Source: Pectobacterium araliae (GTDB lineage: Bacteria > Pseudomonadota > Gammaproteobacteria > Enterobacterales > Enterobacteriaceae). From it: a stretch of DNA of 64,000 nucleotides. The position numbers and the translations under genes are program-made. The notes beneath the pieces were generated by a model. The model had not been told where the DNA came from and did no database searches. It saw nothing but the letters and a program-made list of their open reading frames with translations. Each line of letters opens with the position of its first letter. Within the stretch, counting starts at the first letter, position 1. Positions 17,124-28,843 of this stretch are shown here, piece by piece. The stretch is taken from contig NZ_AP028908.1 of the NCBI RefSeq assembly GCF_037076465.1, positions 682,001 through 746,000 on the forward strand. Direction: 5' to 3'.

Positions 17124-17445
17124 ATCTTCTCCTTGTTAGTAACACAGTATCTCTATAGTATCAAGCTAATAACCTTACTACCCGTAGAGTAATCCACAAT
17201 TATGTTTTTTAATATATGATTAATGAAATTTGTTTTTTGAGAGGTAGTGTCTAATTACATATAACAAAAAGAACAAGGGCGAGATGTATGTTTAATATTT
17301 TTTTGAAAGAATAGTGTAAATAAATTATATATTCGACGTGCTTCAATTTGAATGCTCTTTGATTGTAGCTTAGCTACCAGAATCGCTTATCGGCCAACTA
17401 CCAGTCGGTAAGATTCAGGTGGTTTCGTGTACCGACCTAATGAGT
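17124..17445. other. Upstream region of the xylosidase gene
   Basis: About 320 bp without a gene. It holds the minus-strand ribosome site and promoter region of the GH43 gene, plus AT-rich sequence leading into the IS scar. A short GTCGGTA/TACCGAC inverted repeat occurs at 17404-17436. No operator could be named. Confidence 0.5.
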
Positions 17446-18047
<602 letters not shown>

Positions 18048-18341
18048 AATGATCATTATGCAGTGTCAATTTCTATATTGAGGGGATTTATTACGTAGCA
18101 TCTTGTCTTGAAGGAGTCAGTCAGAGTTTTTTGCTAAAAAATTTGAAGCAGAGAGATAAATTTCATTTGGTTATTCTTTTATTTAAGTATAAGGAGGGAT
18201 TTTTATAACGCCACTTCTTCCACTCCTCCTTGGTCTCTGAGTCTTTCCACGGCAGTTGACTCGCTTTACGACTAACGTGACAGAACGAGAGCGCTTTAGC
18301 ATTCCTGGTGCTGCGATTATGCCTCCAGTCGGTGGTTGTTA
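18048..18341. other. Island end without a recognisable gene
   Basis: About 290 bp between the IS scar and the metY promoter. A minus-strand frame at 18163-18348 (61 codons, MSITTTDWRHNRSTRNAKAL...) has no ribosome site and overlaps the metY -35 region; it may be a gene scrap. I see no repeat of the leuU 3' end that would mark a right attachment site. Confidence 0.4.
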
Positions 18342-18370
18342 TTGACAAATGAGCCTATTCTGCGTATAAG
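18342..18370 (+). promoter_or_regulatory. Sigma-70 promoter of metY-rimP-nusA-infB
   Basis: A perfect -35 TTGACA (18342-18347), a 17-bp spacer and TATAAG (18365-18370) lie about 75 bp upstream of the initiator tRNA. This should drive the metY operon. It marks the re-entry into core genome to the right of the island. Confidence 0.85.
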
Positions 18371-18445
18371 AATCGCCTTTGAACCAATCCTATGGATGAC
18401 TTGCATTTATGCGGTTGTCAGCGTAGTATTTGCCACGTTTTCGGA

Positions 18446-18522
<77 letters not shown>

Positions 18523-18658
18523 CTTACTTCCAGTAAAGTGTTTTTTCAAATACGTTCTTCACTCAATTTCTATCTCTTTTTGCAGTGATTTTTGAAAAAA
18601 TCCTTCACCGAAAGTTATGCCGTGCTGATTCGCGGTATTAGGGTCCAGTTGCATAAAG

Positions 18659-18680
18659 CCCCGATTTTTCGGGGTTTTTT
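18659..18680 (+). terminator. Terminator or attenuator between metY and rimP
   Basis: A CCCCGA/TCGGGG stem (18659-18664, 18669-18674) is followed by six T (18675-18680). It would release most metY transcripts, with read-through supplying rimP-nusA-infB. Confidence 0.82.
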
Positions 18681-18739
18681 GTTATTTGGCAACAAACAAC
18701 TGGGCTATTAGGCCCTTTTTTTATGTCTTGGGGGTGGAC

Positions 18740-19192
18740 TTGTCCACATTAGAGCAAAAATTAACAGAGATGATTTCAGCGCCCGTGGCCGCATTAGGCT
18801 ACGAATTAGTTGGGATTGAGTTCATCCGTAGTCGCCAATCGACGCTGCGTATCTATATTGATAGTGAAGATGGGATCACTGTTGATGATTGTGCTGATGT
18901 CAGCCACCAGGTTAGCGCGGTATTGGATGTAGAAGACCCAATCACTGTTGCTTATAACCTGGAAGTTTCGTCTCCAGGGCTCGAACGTCCCTTATTCACA
19001 GCAGAACACTATCTGCATTTCATCGGTGAAGAGGTGACAGTGGTGCTGCGTATGGCAGTCCAGAATCGCCGTAAATGGTTGGGTGTGATCAACGCTGTTG
19101 ACGGCGAAATGATCACCATAACAGTGGAAGGCAAAGATGAAGTATTCGCGCTGAGCAACATTCAGAAAGCGAATCTTGTACCCCACTTTTAA
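18740..19192 (+). CDS. rimP: Ribosome maturation factor RimP
   Basis: RimP assists 30S subunit assembly. From the TTG at 18740 the product is 150 aa, the same as E. coli, beginning [12 protein letters not shown]; the open frame upstream adds 18 codons with no similarity and overlaps the attenuator. A GGGGGTGG stretch precedes the TTG. Segments seen are [34 protein letters not shown], the family signature [14 protein letters not shown], and [15 protein letters not shown] at the end. It is followed 21 bp later by nusA. A weak TTG start suits a low-abundance factor placed before highly expressed genes. Confidence 0.95.
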   Translation: MSTLEQKLTEMISAPVAALGYELVGIEFIRSRQSTLRIYIDSEDGITVDDCADVSHQVSAVLDVEDPITVAYNLEVSSPGLERPLFTAEHYLHFIGEEVTVVLRMAVQNRRKWLGVINAVDGEMITITVEGKDEVFALSNIQKANLVPHF

Positions 19193-19213
19193 AGTTTGGA
19201 TGAGGCAACTAGG

Positions 19214-20743
19214 ATGAACAAAGAGATTCTGGCTGTTGTTGAAGCAGTTTCCAATGAGAAAGCCCTTCCGCGCGAGAAGATTTTTGAAGCGTTGGAAACC
19301 GCACTGGCGACAGCGACCAAGAAAAAATACGAACAGGAAATTGATGTTCGCGTCAGTATCGATCGCAAAACGGGCGATTTTGATACCTTCCGTCGTTGGT
19401 TAGTGGTGAATGAAGTCACTCAGCCAACTCGCGAAATTACGCTTGATGCCGCGCAGTTTGAAGATCCTTCTCTCGATGTTGGTGGCTACGTTGAAGATCA
19501 AATCGAATCCGTAACCTTTGACCGCATTACGACGCAAACGGCAAAACAAGTTATCGTACAGAAAGTTCGTGAAGCTGAACGTGCGATGGTTGTTGATCAG
19601 TTCCGTGAACAAGAAGGCGAGATTATCACCGGTGTCGTGAAGAAGGTGAACCGTGATAACATTTCGCTTGAAGTCAGACCAATGGATGGCTCTAACACCA
19701 GTGCGGAAGCCGTCATTGGCCGTGAAGACATGCTACCTCGCGAAAATTTCCGTCCTGGCGACCGTATTCGTGGCGTACTGTACTCTGTTCGTCCAGAAGC
19801 TCGCGGTGCTCAATTGTTTGTCAGCCGTTCCCGTCCGGAAATGCTGGTTGAACTCTTCCGCATTGAAGTGCCAGAAATCGGTGAAGAAGTTATCGAGATT
19901 AAGGCTGCGGCTCGCGATCCGGGTTCACGTGCGAAGATTGCCGTGAAGACGAATGACAAGCGCATCGATCCCGTTGGTGCTTGTGTTGGTATGCGTGGTG
20001 CACGTGTGCAGGCTGTTTCCAGTGAACTGGGCGGCGAGCGGATTGATATCATTCTGTGGGATGACAATCCTGCACAGTTTGTGATCAATGCCATGGCACC
20101 TGCTGATGTGGTATCGATCGTCGTTGATGAAGATACCTGCACGATGGATATTGCCGTTGAATCGAGTAATTTGGCTCAGGCGATTGGTCGCAACGGGCAG
20201 AATGTCCGTCTGGCTTCCCAACTGTTGAAACAGCATCGTTCAGACGATCGTTGGGAACTGAACGTGATGACAGTGGAAGATCTTCAAGCCAAGCATCAGG
20301 CTGAAGCACATGCTGCAATCGACGTTTTTACCAAGCATCTTGATATTGATGAAGAGTTTGCCACTGTGCTGGTTGAAGAGGGTTTCTCTTCACTTGAAGA
20401 ACTGGCCTACGTGCCAATCAAGGAGCTGTTGGCTATTGAAGGCCTTGATGAAGAAACCGTTGAAGCATTGCGCGAGCGTGCTAAAGCTGCATTAACAACG
20501 CTGGCACTGGCGCATGAAGAAAGCCTTGGTGATGGTCAACCTGCTGAAGACTTGCTTAGCTTGCCTGGGCTGTCGCGTGAGTTGGCGTTCAAACTTGCTG
20601 CGATCGGTGTTTGTACGCTGGAAGATCTTGCTGAACAGGGTGTCGACGACCTGACAGATATTGAAGAGCTCAATGATGAGCAAGCGGGCGAATTGATTAT
20701 GGCCGCGCGTAATATCTGTTGGTTTGGCGACGACAACGAATAA
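19214..20743 (+). CDS. nusA: Transcription termination/antitermination factor NusA
   Basis: NusA binds RNA polymerase and modulates pausing, termination and antitermination. The start [13 protein letters not shown] is chosen over an ATG 18 bp upstream because TAGG precedes it and it matches the family. Domains: N-terminal RNAP-binding region (1-130), S1 domain (about 137-205), two KH domains ([12 protein letters not shown] and [15 protein letters not shown] are the GXXG loops) and two acidic helix-hairpin-helix repeats at the C-terminus, ending ICWFGDDNE. At 509 aa it is slightly longer than the 495 aa of E. coli. Part of the excess is a short insertion in the S1 domain ([17 protein letters not shown]). 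Confidence 0.97.
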   Translation: MNKEILAVVEAVSNEKALPREKIFEALETALATATKKKYEQEIDVRVSIDRKTGDFDTFRRWLVVNEVTQPTREITLDAAQFEDPSLDVGGYVEDQIESVTFDRITTQTAKQVIVQKVREAERAMVVDQFREQEGEIITGVVKKVNRDNISLEVRPMDGSNTSAEAVIGREDMLPRENFRPGDRIRGVLYSVRPEARGAQLFVSRSRPEMLVELFRIEVPEIGEEVIEIKAAARDPGSRAKIAVKTNDKRIDPVGACVGMRGARVQAVSSELGGERIDIILWDDNPAQFVINAMAPADVVSIVVDEDTCTMDIAVESSNLAQAIGRNGQNVRLASQLLKQHRSDDRWELNVMTVEDLQAKHQAEAHAAIDVFTKHLDIDEEFATVLVEEGFSSLEELAYVPIKELLAIEGLDEETVEALRERAKAALTTLALAHEESLGDGQPAEDLLSLPGLSRELAFKLAAIGVCTLEDLAEQGVDDLTDIEELNDEQAGELIMAARNICWFGDDNE

Positions 20744-20768
20744 CGAACTGTAGCAGGAAAGGAACAGC

Positions 20769-23468
20769 ATGACAGATGTAACCGTAAAATCGCTGGCCGC
20801 AGAGATTCAAACTCCGGTGGACCGCCTGGTACAGCAGTTTGCTGATGCGGGAATGACCAAGTCTGAATCGGACTCTGTGACCCAGCATGAAAAAGAAACG
20901 TTATTAGCGCATCTGAACCGCGACCGCGGTAATGCGCCGAGCAAATTAACGCTGCAACGTAAAACGCGTAGCACGTTAAATGTCCCTAGCACCGGCGGTA
21001 AAAGCAAGTCGGTGCAGATCGAAGTCCGCAAGACACGCACTTATGTAAAACGCGATCCGATTGATGCCCAACGGGCTGAAGAGGAAGAGCAGGCACGGCG
21101 TGAAGCGGAAGAACAGGCACAACGTGCCGCTGAAGAGCAGGCTAAACGCGAGGCCGATCTGCGCGAAGCTGCTGAGAAAGCGAAGCGTGCTGCCGACGAG
21201 CAAGCCAAACGTGAAGCCGCTGAAAAAGCTAAGCGTGATGTAGCGGAAAAAGAAAAAGTGACGAACCAACAAAACGAAAATATGACCAAGCCGGCTCAAT
21301 CTGAGAAAGCGAAACGTGAAGCGGAAGCTGCCGAACTTAAGCGTAAAGCAGAAGAAACTGCGCGTCTTAAAGTTGAAGAGGAAGCGCGTCGCATTGCTGA
21401 AGAAGCTCGCCGCATGGCTGAAGAAAATGCCGGACGTTGGGAAGCGGAAAGCGCTAAACCTGAAGAATCTGCTGATTATCATGTGACAACGTCTCATCAT
21501 GCGCGTGAAGCGGAAGATGAAAACGACCGTCAGGTTGAAGGTGAGCGCCGTACCCGTACTCGCGCTGCCAAAGTGACCAAGCAGAAGAAAGGTAATCGTC
21601 AGTCTGAGTCCAAGGCTGACCGTGAAGAAGCGCGTGCTGTTACCCGTGGCGGTAAAGGTAAGCGTAAGCCAAGTACACTGCAGCAGAGCTTCAATAAGCC
21701 TGCTCAGGCGGTTAACCGTGATGTGGTAATCGGTGAAACGGTTACTGTTGCTGAACTGGCTAACAAGATGGCAGTTAAAGGTTCTCAGGTCATCAAAACG
21801 ATGATGAAACTGGGCGCAATGGCAACCATCAACCAGGTCATCGACCAGGAAACCGCGCAACTGGTTGCGGAAGAGATGGGTCATAAAGTCATCCTGCGTC
21901 GTGAGAACGAGCTAGAAGAAGCGGTAATGAGCGACCGTGATATGGGTGTTGCGGCAGAATCCCGCGCGCCGGTCGTGACCATCATGGGTCATGTTGACCA
22001 CGGTAAAACCTCTCTGCTTGACTATATCCGTTCAACCAAGGTAGCCGCAGGCGAAGCGGGTGGCATTACTCAGCACATCGGTGCTTACCACGTTGAAACC
22101 GACAACGGTATGATTACGTTCCTGGATACACCGGGACACGCCGCGTTTACCGCAATGCGTGCTCGTGGTGCTCAGGCTACGGATATCGTGGTACTGGTTG
22201 TGGCGGCAGATGATGGCGTGATGCCTCAGACAATCGAAGCTATCCAGCACGCGAAAGCCGCTAAGGTTCCGGTCGTTGTCGCCGTAAACAAAATTGATAA
22301 ACCTGATGCCGACCCAGATCGTGTGAAAACTGAGCTGTCTCAGTACGGGATTATGCCAGAAGAGTGGGGCGGTGAATCTCAGTTCGTCCACGTATCAGCT
22401 AAAGCGGGTACGGGTATCGACGAACTGCTGGATGCGATTCTGTTGCAAGCCGAAGTTCTGGAACTTAAAGCGGTCCGTAGCGGCATGGCAAACGGTGTAG
22501 TGATCGAATCCTTCTTGGATAAAGGTCGTGGCCCGGTTGCAACCGTACTGGTTCGTGAAGGTACGTTGAATAAAGGCGACATCGTTCTGTGCGGCTTTGA
22601 ATATGGCCGAGTTCGTGCGATGCGTGATGAGTTAGGCCGTGAAATTGCGTCAGCGGGTCCTTCTATTCCTGTAGAAATTCTCGGTATGTCCGGTGTGCCT
22701 GCCGCAGGTGACGAAGCTACGGTTGTTCGTGACGAAAAGAAAGCGCGTGAAGTTGCCTTGTATCGTCAGGGTAAATTCCGCGAAGTCAAACTGGCTCGTC
22801 AGCAGAAATCTAAACTGGAAAACATGTTTGCGAACATGACTGAAGGTGAAGTTTCTGAACTGAACATCGTTCTGAAATCTGACGTACAGGGTTCTTGTGA
22901 AGCGATTTCCGATTCACTGCAAAAACTGTCTACTGACGAAGTGAAAGTGAAGATTGTCGGTTCCGGTGTGGGCGGTATCACAGAAACGGACGCCACGCTG
23001 GCAGCGGCATCGAATGCGATTATCCTTGGCTTTAACGTGCGTGCAGATGCATCAGCTCGCCGCGTAGTTGAAGCAGAAAGTCTGGATCTGCGTTATTACT
23101 CCGTCATCTATGATTTGATTGACGAAGTGAAACAAGCGATGAGCGGTATGCTGGCGCCGGAATACAAGCAAGAGATCATCGGTCTGGCCGAAGTGCGTGA
23201 CGTCTTTAAATCACCGAAATTTGGCGCTATCGCTGGCTGTATGGTGACGGAAGGTATCGTTAAGCGTCACAACAAAATCCGTGTACTGCGTGACAACGTG
23301 GTTATCTATGAAGGCGAACTGGAATCTCTGCGCCGCTTCAAAGATGACGTTAACGAAGTCCGTAACGGCATGGAATGTGGTATCGGCGTGAAGAACTACA
23401 ACGACGTTCGCCCAGGCGATATGATCGAAGTCTTTGAAACGATTGAGATCAAACGTACGATCGCCTAA
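20769..23468 (+). CDS. infB: Translation initiation factor IF-2
   Basis: IF-2 is the GTPase that places initiator tRNA on the 30S subunit and promotes subunit joining. The product is 899 aa. Layout: N-terminal subdomain (1-50), a long charged Ala/Glu/Arg/Lys coiled-coil linker (about 95-250), a second conserved N-domain ([20 protein letters not shown]), the G domain from about 400 ([27 protein letters not shown]), and the C-terminal fMet-tRNA-binding domain ending [12 protein letters not shown] at 21258 (VTNQQ) and an ATG at 21282 (MTKPAQ) match the internal starts that give the shorter IF2-2 and IF2-3 forms in E. coli. AGGAAAGGAA precedes the ATG. Confidence 0.97.
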   Translation: MTDVTVKSLAAEIQTPVDRLVQQFADAGMTKSESDSVTQHEKETLLAHLNRDRGNAPSKLTLQRKTRSTLNVPSTGGKSKSVQIEVRKTRTYVKRDPIDAQRAEEEEQARREAEEQAQRAAEEQAKREADLREAAEKAKRAADEQAKREAAEKAKRDVAEKEKVTNQQNENMTKPAQSEKAKREAEAAELKRKAEETARLKVEEEARRIAEEARRMAEENAGRWEAESAKPEESADYHVTTSHHAREAEDENDRQVEGERRTRTRAAKVTKQKKGNRQSESKADREEARAVTRGGKGKRKPSTLQQSFNKPAQAVNRDVVIGETVTVAELANKMAVKGSQVIKTMMKLGAMATINQVIDQETAQLVAEEMGHKVILRRENELEEAVMSDRDMGVAAESRAPVVTIMGHVDHGKTSLLDYIRSTKVAAGEAGGITQHIGAYHVETDNGMITFLDTPGHAAFTAMRARGAQATDIVVLVVAADDGVMPQTIEAIQHAKAAKVPVVVAVNKIDKPDADPDRVKTELSQYGIMPEEWGGESQFVHVSAKAGTGIDELLDAILLQAEVLELKAVRSGMANGVVIESFLDKGRGPVATVLVREGTLNKGDIVLCGFEYGRVRAMRDELGREIASAGPSIPVEILGMSGVPAAGDEATVVRDEKKAREVALYRQGKFREVKLARQQKSKLENMFANMTEGEVSELNIVLKSDVQGSCEAISDSLQKLSTDEVKVKIVGSGVGGITETDATLAAASNAIILGFNVRADASARRVVEAESLDLRYYSVIYDLIDEVKQAMSGMLAPEYKQEIIGLAEVRDVFKSPKFGAIAGCMVTEGIVKRHNKIRVLRDNVVIYEGELESLRRFKDDVNEVRNGMECGIGVKNYNDVRPGDMIEVFETIEIKRTIA

Positions 23469-23500
23469 TTCGTTTCAGCGACGACGTAAGTAATTTGTAA

Positions 23501-23526
23501 GGGGGGCCTAGTGCCCCCCGATTTTT
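23501..23526 (+). terminator. GC-rich stem-loop between infB and rbfA
   Basis: A GGGGGGC/GCCCCCC stem (23501-23507, 23513-23519) is followed by GATTTTT. It has the form of an intrinsic terminator, but it lies inside an operon, so it probably attenuates or protects the infB mRNA end. Confidence 0.7.
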
Positions 23527-23541
23527 ACTGGAGGATTTATC

Positions 23542-23940
23542 ATGGCAAAAGAATTCAGCCGCACCCAGCGCGTTGCGCAGGAAATGCAAAAAGAAATCGC
23601 CATTATCATTCAACGTGAAGTGAAAGATCCGCGTATCGGTATGGCGACCGTCTCCGGTGTAGAAGTGTCTCGCGATCTGGCGTATGCCAAGGTTTTTGTG
23701 ACCTTCCTGAATGATAATGAGCCAGAGCAAGTTAAAATAGCGGTGAAAGCACTGCAAGATGCGTCTGGCTTCATCCGTATGATGATTGGCAAGGCAATGC
23801 GCCTGCGTGTTGTTCCTGAATTGACCTTCTCCTATGACAACTCATTGGTTGAAGGGATGAGAATGTCTAATCTGGTGACCAATGTGGTCCGAAATGATAC
23901 GGAACGTCGTTCTGTTACGGGCGAAGACCAGGAGGATTAA
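23542..23940 (+). CDS. rbfA: Ribosome-binding factor A
   Basis: RbfA binds the 16S rRNA helix 1 region during late 30S maturation and is needed in the cold. The 132-aa KH-like protein has the family landmarks [43 protein letters not shown], and the terminal [21 protein letters not shown]. The ribosome site GGAGG is 9 bp from the ATG. Its TAA shares one base with the truB ATG, indicating coupled translation. Confidence 0.97.
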   Translation: MAKEFSRTQRVAQEMQKEIAIIIQREVKDPRIGMATVSGVEVSRDLAYAKVFVTFLNDNEPEQVKIAVKALQDASGFIRMMIGKAMRLRVVPELTFSYDNSLVEGMRMSNLVTNVVRNDTERRSVTGEDQED

Positions 23941-24884
23941 TGAGCCGTCCTCGTCGCCGTGGCCGTGATGTACACGGCGTATTGTTATTAGATAAACCGC
24001 AGGGCGTGTCGTCTAATGATGTGCTGCAGAAAGTAAAACGGATTTTCAACGCTAACCGAGCGGGCCATACGGGGGCGTTGGACCCATTAGCAACCGGTAT
24101 GCTGCCGATTTGTCTTGGGGAAGCGACGAAATTTTCCCAGTATCTGCTGGATTCTGATAAACGCTACCGTGTTATTGCTCGCCTTGGGCAACGGACCGAC
24201 ACCTCTGATGCCGACGGCAACGTGATTGAAGAACGTGCGATTGGTTTTTCTGCTACCGATCTGGAGCAGGCGCTGGAGGGCTTTCGTGGCACCACGCAGC
24301 AAGTTCCATCCATGTACTCGGCGCTGAAGTATCAGGGACGTAAGCTATATGAGTATGCGCGTCAGGGGCTGACGGTTCCGCGTGAAGCGCGTGAAATCAC
24401 CGTTTACGAACTTCAGTTTATTCGCTGGGAAGGTGATGAACTGGAGCTGGAGATTCATTGCTCGAAAGGCACGTACATCCGTACCATTATTGACGATCTG
24501 GGTGAAAAGCTAGGCTGTGGCGCACATGTGATTTACCTGCGTCGTTTACAGGTTGCCACGTACCCTACCGAAAGAATGGTGACGCTGGAGCAGCTAGCGG
24601 CTTTGGCCGAGCAGGCTCAGACGCAAGAACACGCACTTTCTCTGACTCTCGATCCGCTACTTATGCCGATGGAAAGCCCGGTCATTGATTTCCCTGAAGT
24701 GAATTTGCCGTCCGTTGTTGCAGGTTATTTGAAGCTGGGACAAGCGGTTCAGGCAGCGAATGCACCGTTGAACGGTATGGTGAGAATCACCGAGGGCGAC
24801 ACGCACAAATTTATCGGAATGGGTGAAATTGACGACGATGGTCGCGTTGCGCCACGGCGTTTGGTTGTTGAGTTTCCAGTGTAA
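23940..24884 (+). CDS. truB: tRNA pseudouridine-55 synthase
   Basis: TruB makes pseudouridine 55 in the T-loop of nearly all tRNAs and also acts as an RNA chaperone. The protein is 314 aa. Catalytic Asp is in the [20 protein letters not shown] motif (about residue 48). Other landmarks are [71 protein letters not shown] and a C-terminal PUA domain. The ATG overlaps the rbfA stop. The rpsO promoter begins just after its stop. Confidence 0.97.
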   Translation: MSRPRRRGRDVHGVLLLDKPQGVSSNDVLQKVKRIFNANRAGHTGALDPLATGMLPICLGEATKFSQYLLDSDKRYRVIARLGQRTDTSDADGNVIEERAIGFSATDLEQALEGFRGTTQQVPSMYSALKYQGRKLYEYARQGLTVPREAREITVYELQFIRWEGDELELEIHCSKGTYIRTIIDDLGEKLGCGAHVIYLRRLQVATYPTERMVTLEQLAALAEQAQTQEHALSLTLDPLLMPMESPVIDFPEVNLPSVVAGYLKLGQAVQAANAPLNGMVRITEGDTHKFIGMGEIDDDGRVAPRRLVVEFPV

Positions 24885-24901
24885 ACCCGCCCGTTGCTGC
24901 C

Positions 24902-24930
24902 TTGCTATCACAGAACGCTGAGGGTAGAAT
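24902..24930 (+). promoter_or_regulatory. Promoter of rpsO
   Basis: TTGCTA (24902-24907), 17 bp, TAGAAT (24925-24930), giving a start near 24937 and a leader of about 70 nt before rpsO. In E. coli this leader folds into a pseudoknot bound by S15 for autocontrol; I did not attempt the fold. Confidence 0.75.
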
Positions 24931-25006
24931 AGCGCGGCTTGACTATTGGGTGGCTGAATTAGAGATCGGCGCCTGTTTTTTTATCTATAATGTTTGGAGT
25001 ATTACA

Positions 25007-25276
25007 ATGTCTCTAAGTGTTGAAGCTAAAGCTAAAATCGTAGCAGACTTCGGTCGTGGCACTAACGATAGTGGTTCTACTGAAGTTCAGGTTGCTTTGC
25101 TGACTGCGCAGATCAACCATCTGCAAGGCCACTTTTCTGAGCACAAAAAAGATCACCACAGCCGTCGTGGTCTGCTGCGTATGGTTTCTCAGCGTCGTAA
25201 GCTGCTGGACTACCTGAAGCGTAAAGATGTAGCACGTTACACCAGTCTGATCGAGCGTCTGGGTCTGCGTCGCTAA
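25007..25276 (+). CDS. rpsO: 30S ribosomal protein S15
   Basis: S15 is a primary 16S rRNA-binding protein of the 30S platform. The start at [12 protein letters not shown] gives 89 aa, the E. coli length; the longer frame upstream covers the promoter. Landmarks: [58 protein letters not shown] and the end [14 protein letters not shown] ribosome site lies 9 bp upstream. It is followed by the rpsO terminator and then pnp, as in E. coli. Confidence 0.98.
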   Translation: MSLSVEAKAKIVADFGRGTNDSGSTEVQVALLTAQINHLQGHFSEHKKDHHSRRGLLRMVSQRRKLLDYLKRKDVARYTSLIERLGLRR

Positions 25277-25296
25277 GTCTTCTGAGTTTCAGTGGG

Positions 25297-25323
25297 AAGG
25301 GGCCTCTTTTGGCCCCTTTCTTC
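25297..25323 (+). terminator. rpsO terminator
   Basis: An AAGGGGCC/GGCCCCTT stem (25297-25304, 25311-25318) with a 6-nt loop is followed by TCTTCT. The equivalent hairpin in E. coli allows partial read-through into pnp. Confidence 0.85.
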
Positions 25324-25390
25324 TAGGAAGCATTAGCAAAACAGAGTAGTGTATTGTTGTTAAATATGATCTTTCATTACAGAGGTTCGC

Positions 25391-25445
25391 GCGGCTAATG
25401 AGAGGCTTTATCTGCATAAGCAAGATAAGGGTTGTCATTAGTCGT
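25391..25445 (+). promoter_or_regulatory. pnp leader hairpin, probable RNase III substrate
   Basis: A long imperfect hairpin has an outer stem 25391-25401 with 25435-25445 (CTAATGA/TCATTAG core) and an inner stem 25408-25413 with 25423-25428. It lies 80 bp upstream of the pnp TTG. In E. coli RNase III cuts such a leader duplex so that PNPase can repress its own synthesis. Confidence 0.65.
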
Positions 25446-25526
25446 GAGGATGTAGTGTAAAGGTCGGGAGTTCATTGGTGCGTTTATCTAGAATACGTGT
25501 AACGCGCCCCAGCTAAGGATATTATT

Positions 25527-27647
25527 TTGCTGAATCCGATCGTTCGTAAGTTTCAATATGGTCAGCATACCGTCACGTTAGAGACCGGTATGATGGCACG
25601 CCAGGCTACCGCCGCAGTAATGGTAAGCATGGATGACACCGCGGTATTTGTTACCGTTGTCGGCGCTAAAAACGCTAAACCCGGCCAAAGTTTCTTCCCG
25701 TTGACGGTTAACTACCAAGAGCGTACCTACGCTGCTGGACGTTTCCCTGGTGGTTTCTTCCGCCGTGAAGGTCGCCCAAGTGAAGGCGAAACGCTAATTT
25801 CTCGTCTGATTGACCGTCCGATTCGCCCTCTGTTCCCAGAAGGCTTCCTGAATGAAGTTCAGGTGATTGCGACTGTCGTTTCCGTTAACCCACAGGTTAA
25901 CCCTGACATCGTTGCCATGATTGGTGCCTCTGCGGCACTGAGCCTGTCCGGTATCCCGTTCAGCGGCCCTATCGGTGCGGCGCGCGTCGGCTACCTGAAC
26001 GACCAGTATGTCCTGAATCCAACCACAGATGAGCTGAAAGAAAGCCGTTTAGATCTGGTTGTTGCAGGTACGCAAGGCGCGGTTCTGATGGTGGAATCTG
26101 AAGCTGAAGTACTCAGTGAAGATCAGATGCTGGGTGCGGTAGTGTTTGGTCATGACCAACAGCAGATCGTGATCGAAAACATTAATTCTCTGGTTGCTGA
26201 AGCTGGCAAACCGAAGTGGGAATGGCATGCGCCAGAAGTTAATGTTTCTTTAGAGCAGCGCGTACAGGCTCTGTCTGAAGCACGTTTAGGTGACGCTTAC
26301 CGCATTACCGAAAAACAAGAGCGCTATGCACAAGTTAATGTCATCAAAGCTGATGTTGTTGCTGCGCTGCAAGCGGAAGATGAAACGCTGAATGCGGGTG
26401 AGATCCAGGAAATCCTGGGCAACATTGAAAAAAATGTTGTGCGTAGCCGCGTACTGGCTGGCGAACCGCGTATCGATGGCCGTGAAAAAGACATGATTCG
26501 TGGTCTGGATGTACGTACTGGCGTACTGCCGCGTACCCACGGTTCCGCGCTGTTCACCCGTGGTGAAACGCAGGCTCTAGTCACTGCAACATTGGGTACT
26601 GAGCGTGACGCGCAGACTATCGATGAACTGACTGGTGAACGTACCGATCGCTTCCTGCTGCACTATAACTTCCCTCCGTACTCTGTCGGTGAAACCGGTA
26701 TGGTTGGCTCGCCTAAGCGTCGTGAAATTGGTCACGGACGTTTGGCCAAGCGCGGCGTACTGGCAGTTATGCCGAAGGCGAACGAGTTCCCGTACACCGT
26801 ACGTGTGGTATCTGAAATCACAGAATCTAACGGTTCTTCTTCCATGGCGTCTGTCTGCGGTGCTTCTCTGGCATTGATGGATGCTGGTGTACCGATCAAA
26901 TCAGCTGTTGCGGGTATCGCGATGGGTCTGGTGAAGGAAGGCGACAACTTTGTTGTTCTGTCCGACATCCTAGGTGACGAAGACCACCTGGGTGATATGG
27001 ACTTCAAAGTTGCTGGTAGCCGTGAAGGTATCACCGCGCTGCAAATGGATATCAAGATCGAAGGGATTACCCGTGAGATCATGCAGGTTGCTTTGAATCA
27101 AGCCAAAGGTGCGCGTTTGCACATTCTGGGTGTGATGGAGCAGGCAATCAGCACGCCGCGTGGCGATATCTCCGAATTCGCACCGCGTATTCATACCATC
27201 AAAATCAGCACCGATAAGATCAAAGATGTGATCGGTAAAGGTGGTTCAGTGATCCGTGCTCTGACCGAAGAAACAGGCACGACGATCGAAATCGAAGACG
27301 ATGGTACAGTGAAGATCGCTTCAACTGACGGCGAAAAAGCAAAACATGCGATTCGTCGTATTGAAGAAATCACTGCCGAGATCGAAGTTGGCCGCGTGTA
27401 TCAGGGTAAAGTTACCCGTATCGTTGATTTTGGTGCTTTCGTCGCTATTGGCGGCGGTAAAGAAGGCCTGGTGCATATTTCTCAGATCGCCGACAAGCGT
27501 GTAGAGAAAGTGACTGACTACCTGCAAATGGGGCAGGAAGTGCCAGTCAAGGTTCTGGAAGTTGATCGTCAGGGCCGCGTGCGCTTGAGCATCAAAGAAG
27601 CCAATGCGCCAACTCAGGAAGCGGCAGCCCCGTCTTCTGAGGAATAA
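25527..27647 (+). CDS. pnp: Polynucleotide phosphorylase
   Basis: PNPase is the trimeric 3'-5' phosphorolytic exoribonuclease of the degradosome. The protein is 706 aa (711 in E. coli). Two RNase PH-like cores are visible ([13 protein letters not shown] first core; second core with [39 protein letters not shown]). They are followed by a KH domain ([19 protein letters not shown]) and an S1 domain ([32 protein letters not shown]). The start is TTG at 25527 with AAGGA upstream; E. coli pnp also uses TTG. The short C-terminal tail differs from the E. coli one. Confidence 0.97.
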   Translation: MLNPIVRKFQYGQHTVTLETGMMARQATAAVMVSMDDTAVFVTVVGAKNAKPGQSFFPLTVNYQERTYAAGRFPGGFFRREGRPSEGETLISRLIDRPIRPLFPEGFLNEVQVIATVVSVNPQVNPDIVAMIGASAALSLSGIPFSGPIGAARVGYLNDQYVLNPTTDELKESRLDLVVAGTQGAVLMVESEAEVLSEDQMLGAVVFGHDQQQIVIENINSLVAEAGKPKWEWHAPEVNVSLEQRVQALSEARLGDAYRITEKQERYAQVNVIKADVVAALQAEDETLNAGEIQEILGNIEKNVVRSRVLAGEPRIDGREKDMIRGLDVRTGVLPRTHGSALFTRGETQALVTATLGTERDAQTIDELTGERTDRFLLHYNFPPYSVGETGMVGSPKRREIGHGRLAKRGVLAVMPKANEFPYTVRVVSEITESNGSSSMASVCGASLALMDAGVPIKSAVAGIAMGLVKEGDNFVVLSDILGDEDHLGDMDFKVAGSREGITALQMDIKIEGITREIMQVALNQAKGARLHILGVMEQAISTPRGDISEFAPRIHTIKISTDKIKDVIGKGGSVIRALTEETGTTIEIEDDGTVKIASTDGEKAKHAIRRIEEITAEIEVGRVYQGKVTRIVDFGAFVAIGGGKEGLVHISQIADKRVEKVTDYLQMGQEVPVKVLEVDRQGRVRLSIKEANAPTQEAAAPSSEE

Positions 27648-27784
27648 CGACTGTTAGAAAACAGTCCTATGGCACCTTGCCTGATTATGGCAAGGTGTTG
27701 CGTATATCGTAAGGGCATGGATGTCCTTGCGTTGAGCAGTCCGGGACAGGATGTTCATCCAATGTTTGTCTTCGGGAGTGGGAA

Positions 27785-28669
27785 ATGAAGCCTTTCTTGC
27801 GCTGGTGTTATGTTGCAACAGCACTCATGCTGGCAGGATGCAGCAACACGGATTGGCGTAAAGACGCAGTATTGGCGATTCCGTTACAGCCGACTTTGCA
27901 GCAGGAAGTGATTCTGGCACGCATGGAACAAATCCTTGCAAGCCGGGCATTAACCGATGATGAGCGAGCACAGCTATTATATGAGCGCGGAGTGCTGTAT
28001 GATAGCCTCGGGTTACGGGCATTGGCGCGGAATGATTTTTCACAAGCGCTGACGATCCGCCCTGATATTCCAGAAGTTTTTAACTATTTGGGTATCTATT
28101 TAACGCAGGCAGGCAATTTTGATGCTGCCTATGAAGCGTTTGATTCTGTACTAGAGCTTGATCCAACTTACAATTACGCGCGTTTAAACCGTGGCATCGC
28201 TTTGTATTATGGCGGTCGCTATCTGTTAGCGCAGGATGATCTGCTGGCGTTTTATCGAGACGATCCGAATGATCCTTTCCGTTCGTTATGGCTGTATCTT
28301 GTGGAGCGAGAAATCAATCCAGAGACGGCCAAAATTGCGTTGAAGAAACGCTATGACGACGCCAAGAAAGGGCCTTGGGGATGGAATATTGTCGAATTCT
28401 ACCTGGGCAGTATTAGTGAAAAAACACTGATGCAGCGTTTACAGGAAGAAGCTACGGATAACACTTCGCTCGCTGAGCATCTCAGTGAAACTGACTTCTA
28501 TTTAGGTAAGCACTACCTAAGTCTGGGGGACAAGAACACCGCTTTGGCGCTGTTCAAGCTGACGGTTGCTAACAACGTCCATAACTTTGTTGAGCACCGC
28601 TATGCATTGTTGGAATTGGCGCTATTAGGCCAAGAGCAAGACGACCTATCAGGATCGGACCAGCAATAG
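27785..28669 (+). CDS. nlpI: Lipoprotein NlpI with TPR repeats
   Basis: NlpI is an outer-membrane lipoprotein scaffold that recruits peptidoglycan hydrolases to the protease Prc. The 294 aa match the E. coli length. The signal peptide ends in lipobox LAGC at residues 16-19, so Cys19 is lipidated. TPR units follow, such as [40 protein letters not shown] and [19 protein letters not shown]. It lies between pnp and deaD as in E. coli, and a terminator-like hairpin follows. Confidence 0.96.
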   Translation: MKPFLRWCYVATALMLAGCSNTDWRKDAVLAIPLQPTLQQEVILARMEQILASRALTDDERAQLLYERGVLYDSLGLRALARNDFSQALTIRPDIPEVFNYLGIYLTQAGNFDAAYEAFDSVLELDPTYNYARLNRGIALYYGGRYLLAQDDLLAFYRDDPNDPFRSLWLYLVEREINPETAKIALKKRYDDAKKGPWGWNIVEFYLGSISEKTLMQRLQEEATDNTSLAEHLSETDFYLGKHYLSLGDKNTALALFKLTVANNVHNFVEHRYALLELALLGQEQDDLSGSDQQ

Positions 28670-28706
28670 CTGACGAACACGTAATCAGCCTGAAAAACTT
28701 CGGTTA

Positions 28707-28733
28707 TCACCTTCACGGGTGAGGGCTTTTTTG
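28707..28733 (+). terminator. Terminator after nlpI
   Basis: A short TCACC/GGTGA stem (28707-28711, 28718-28722) with a wider GC-rich shoulder is followed by CTTTTTT. It closes pnp-nlpI transcription before the deaD leader. Confidence 0.7.
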
Positions 28734-28843
28734 TTCGCTTTTTAATCCAATTTGAGCCGGTTCACACTTTTCAATGAAAATGACTGAAAATTTTCACGAC
28801 GAGTTATGTAGACTGGCCGCCATGTTTAATGAGGCACGTGTAC

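Noticed and set aside
18163..18348. 61-codon minus-strand ORF near metY
   Set aside because: No ribosome site, overlaps the -35 of metY, no recognised family; mentioned only as a possible scrap.
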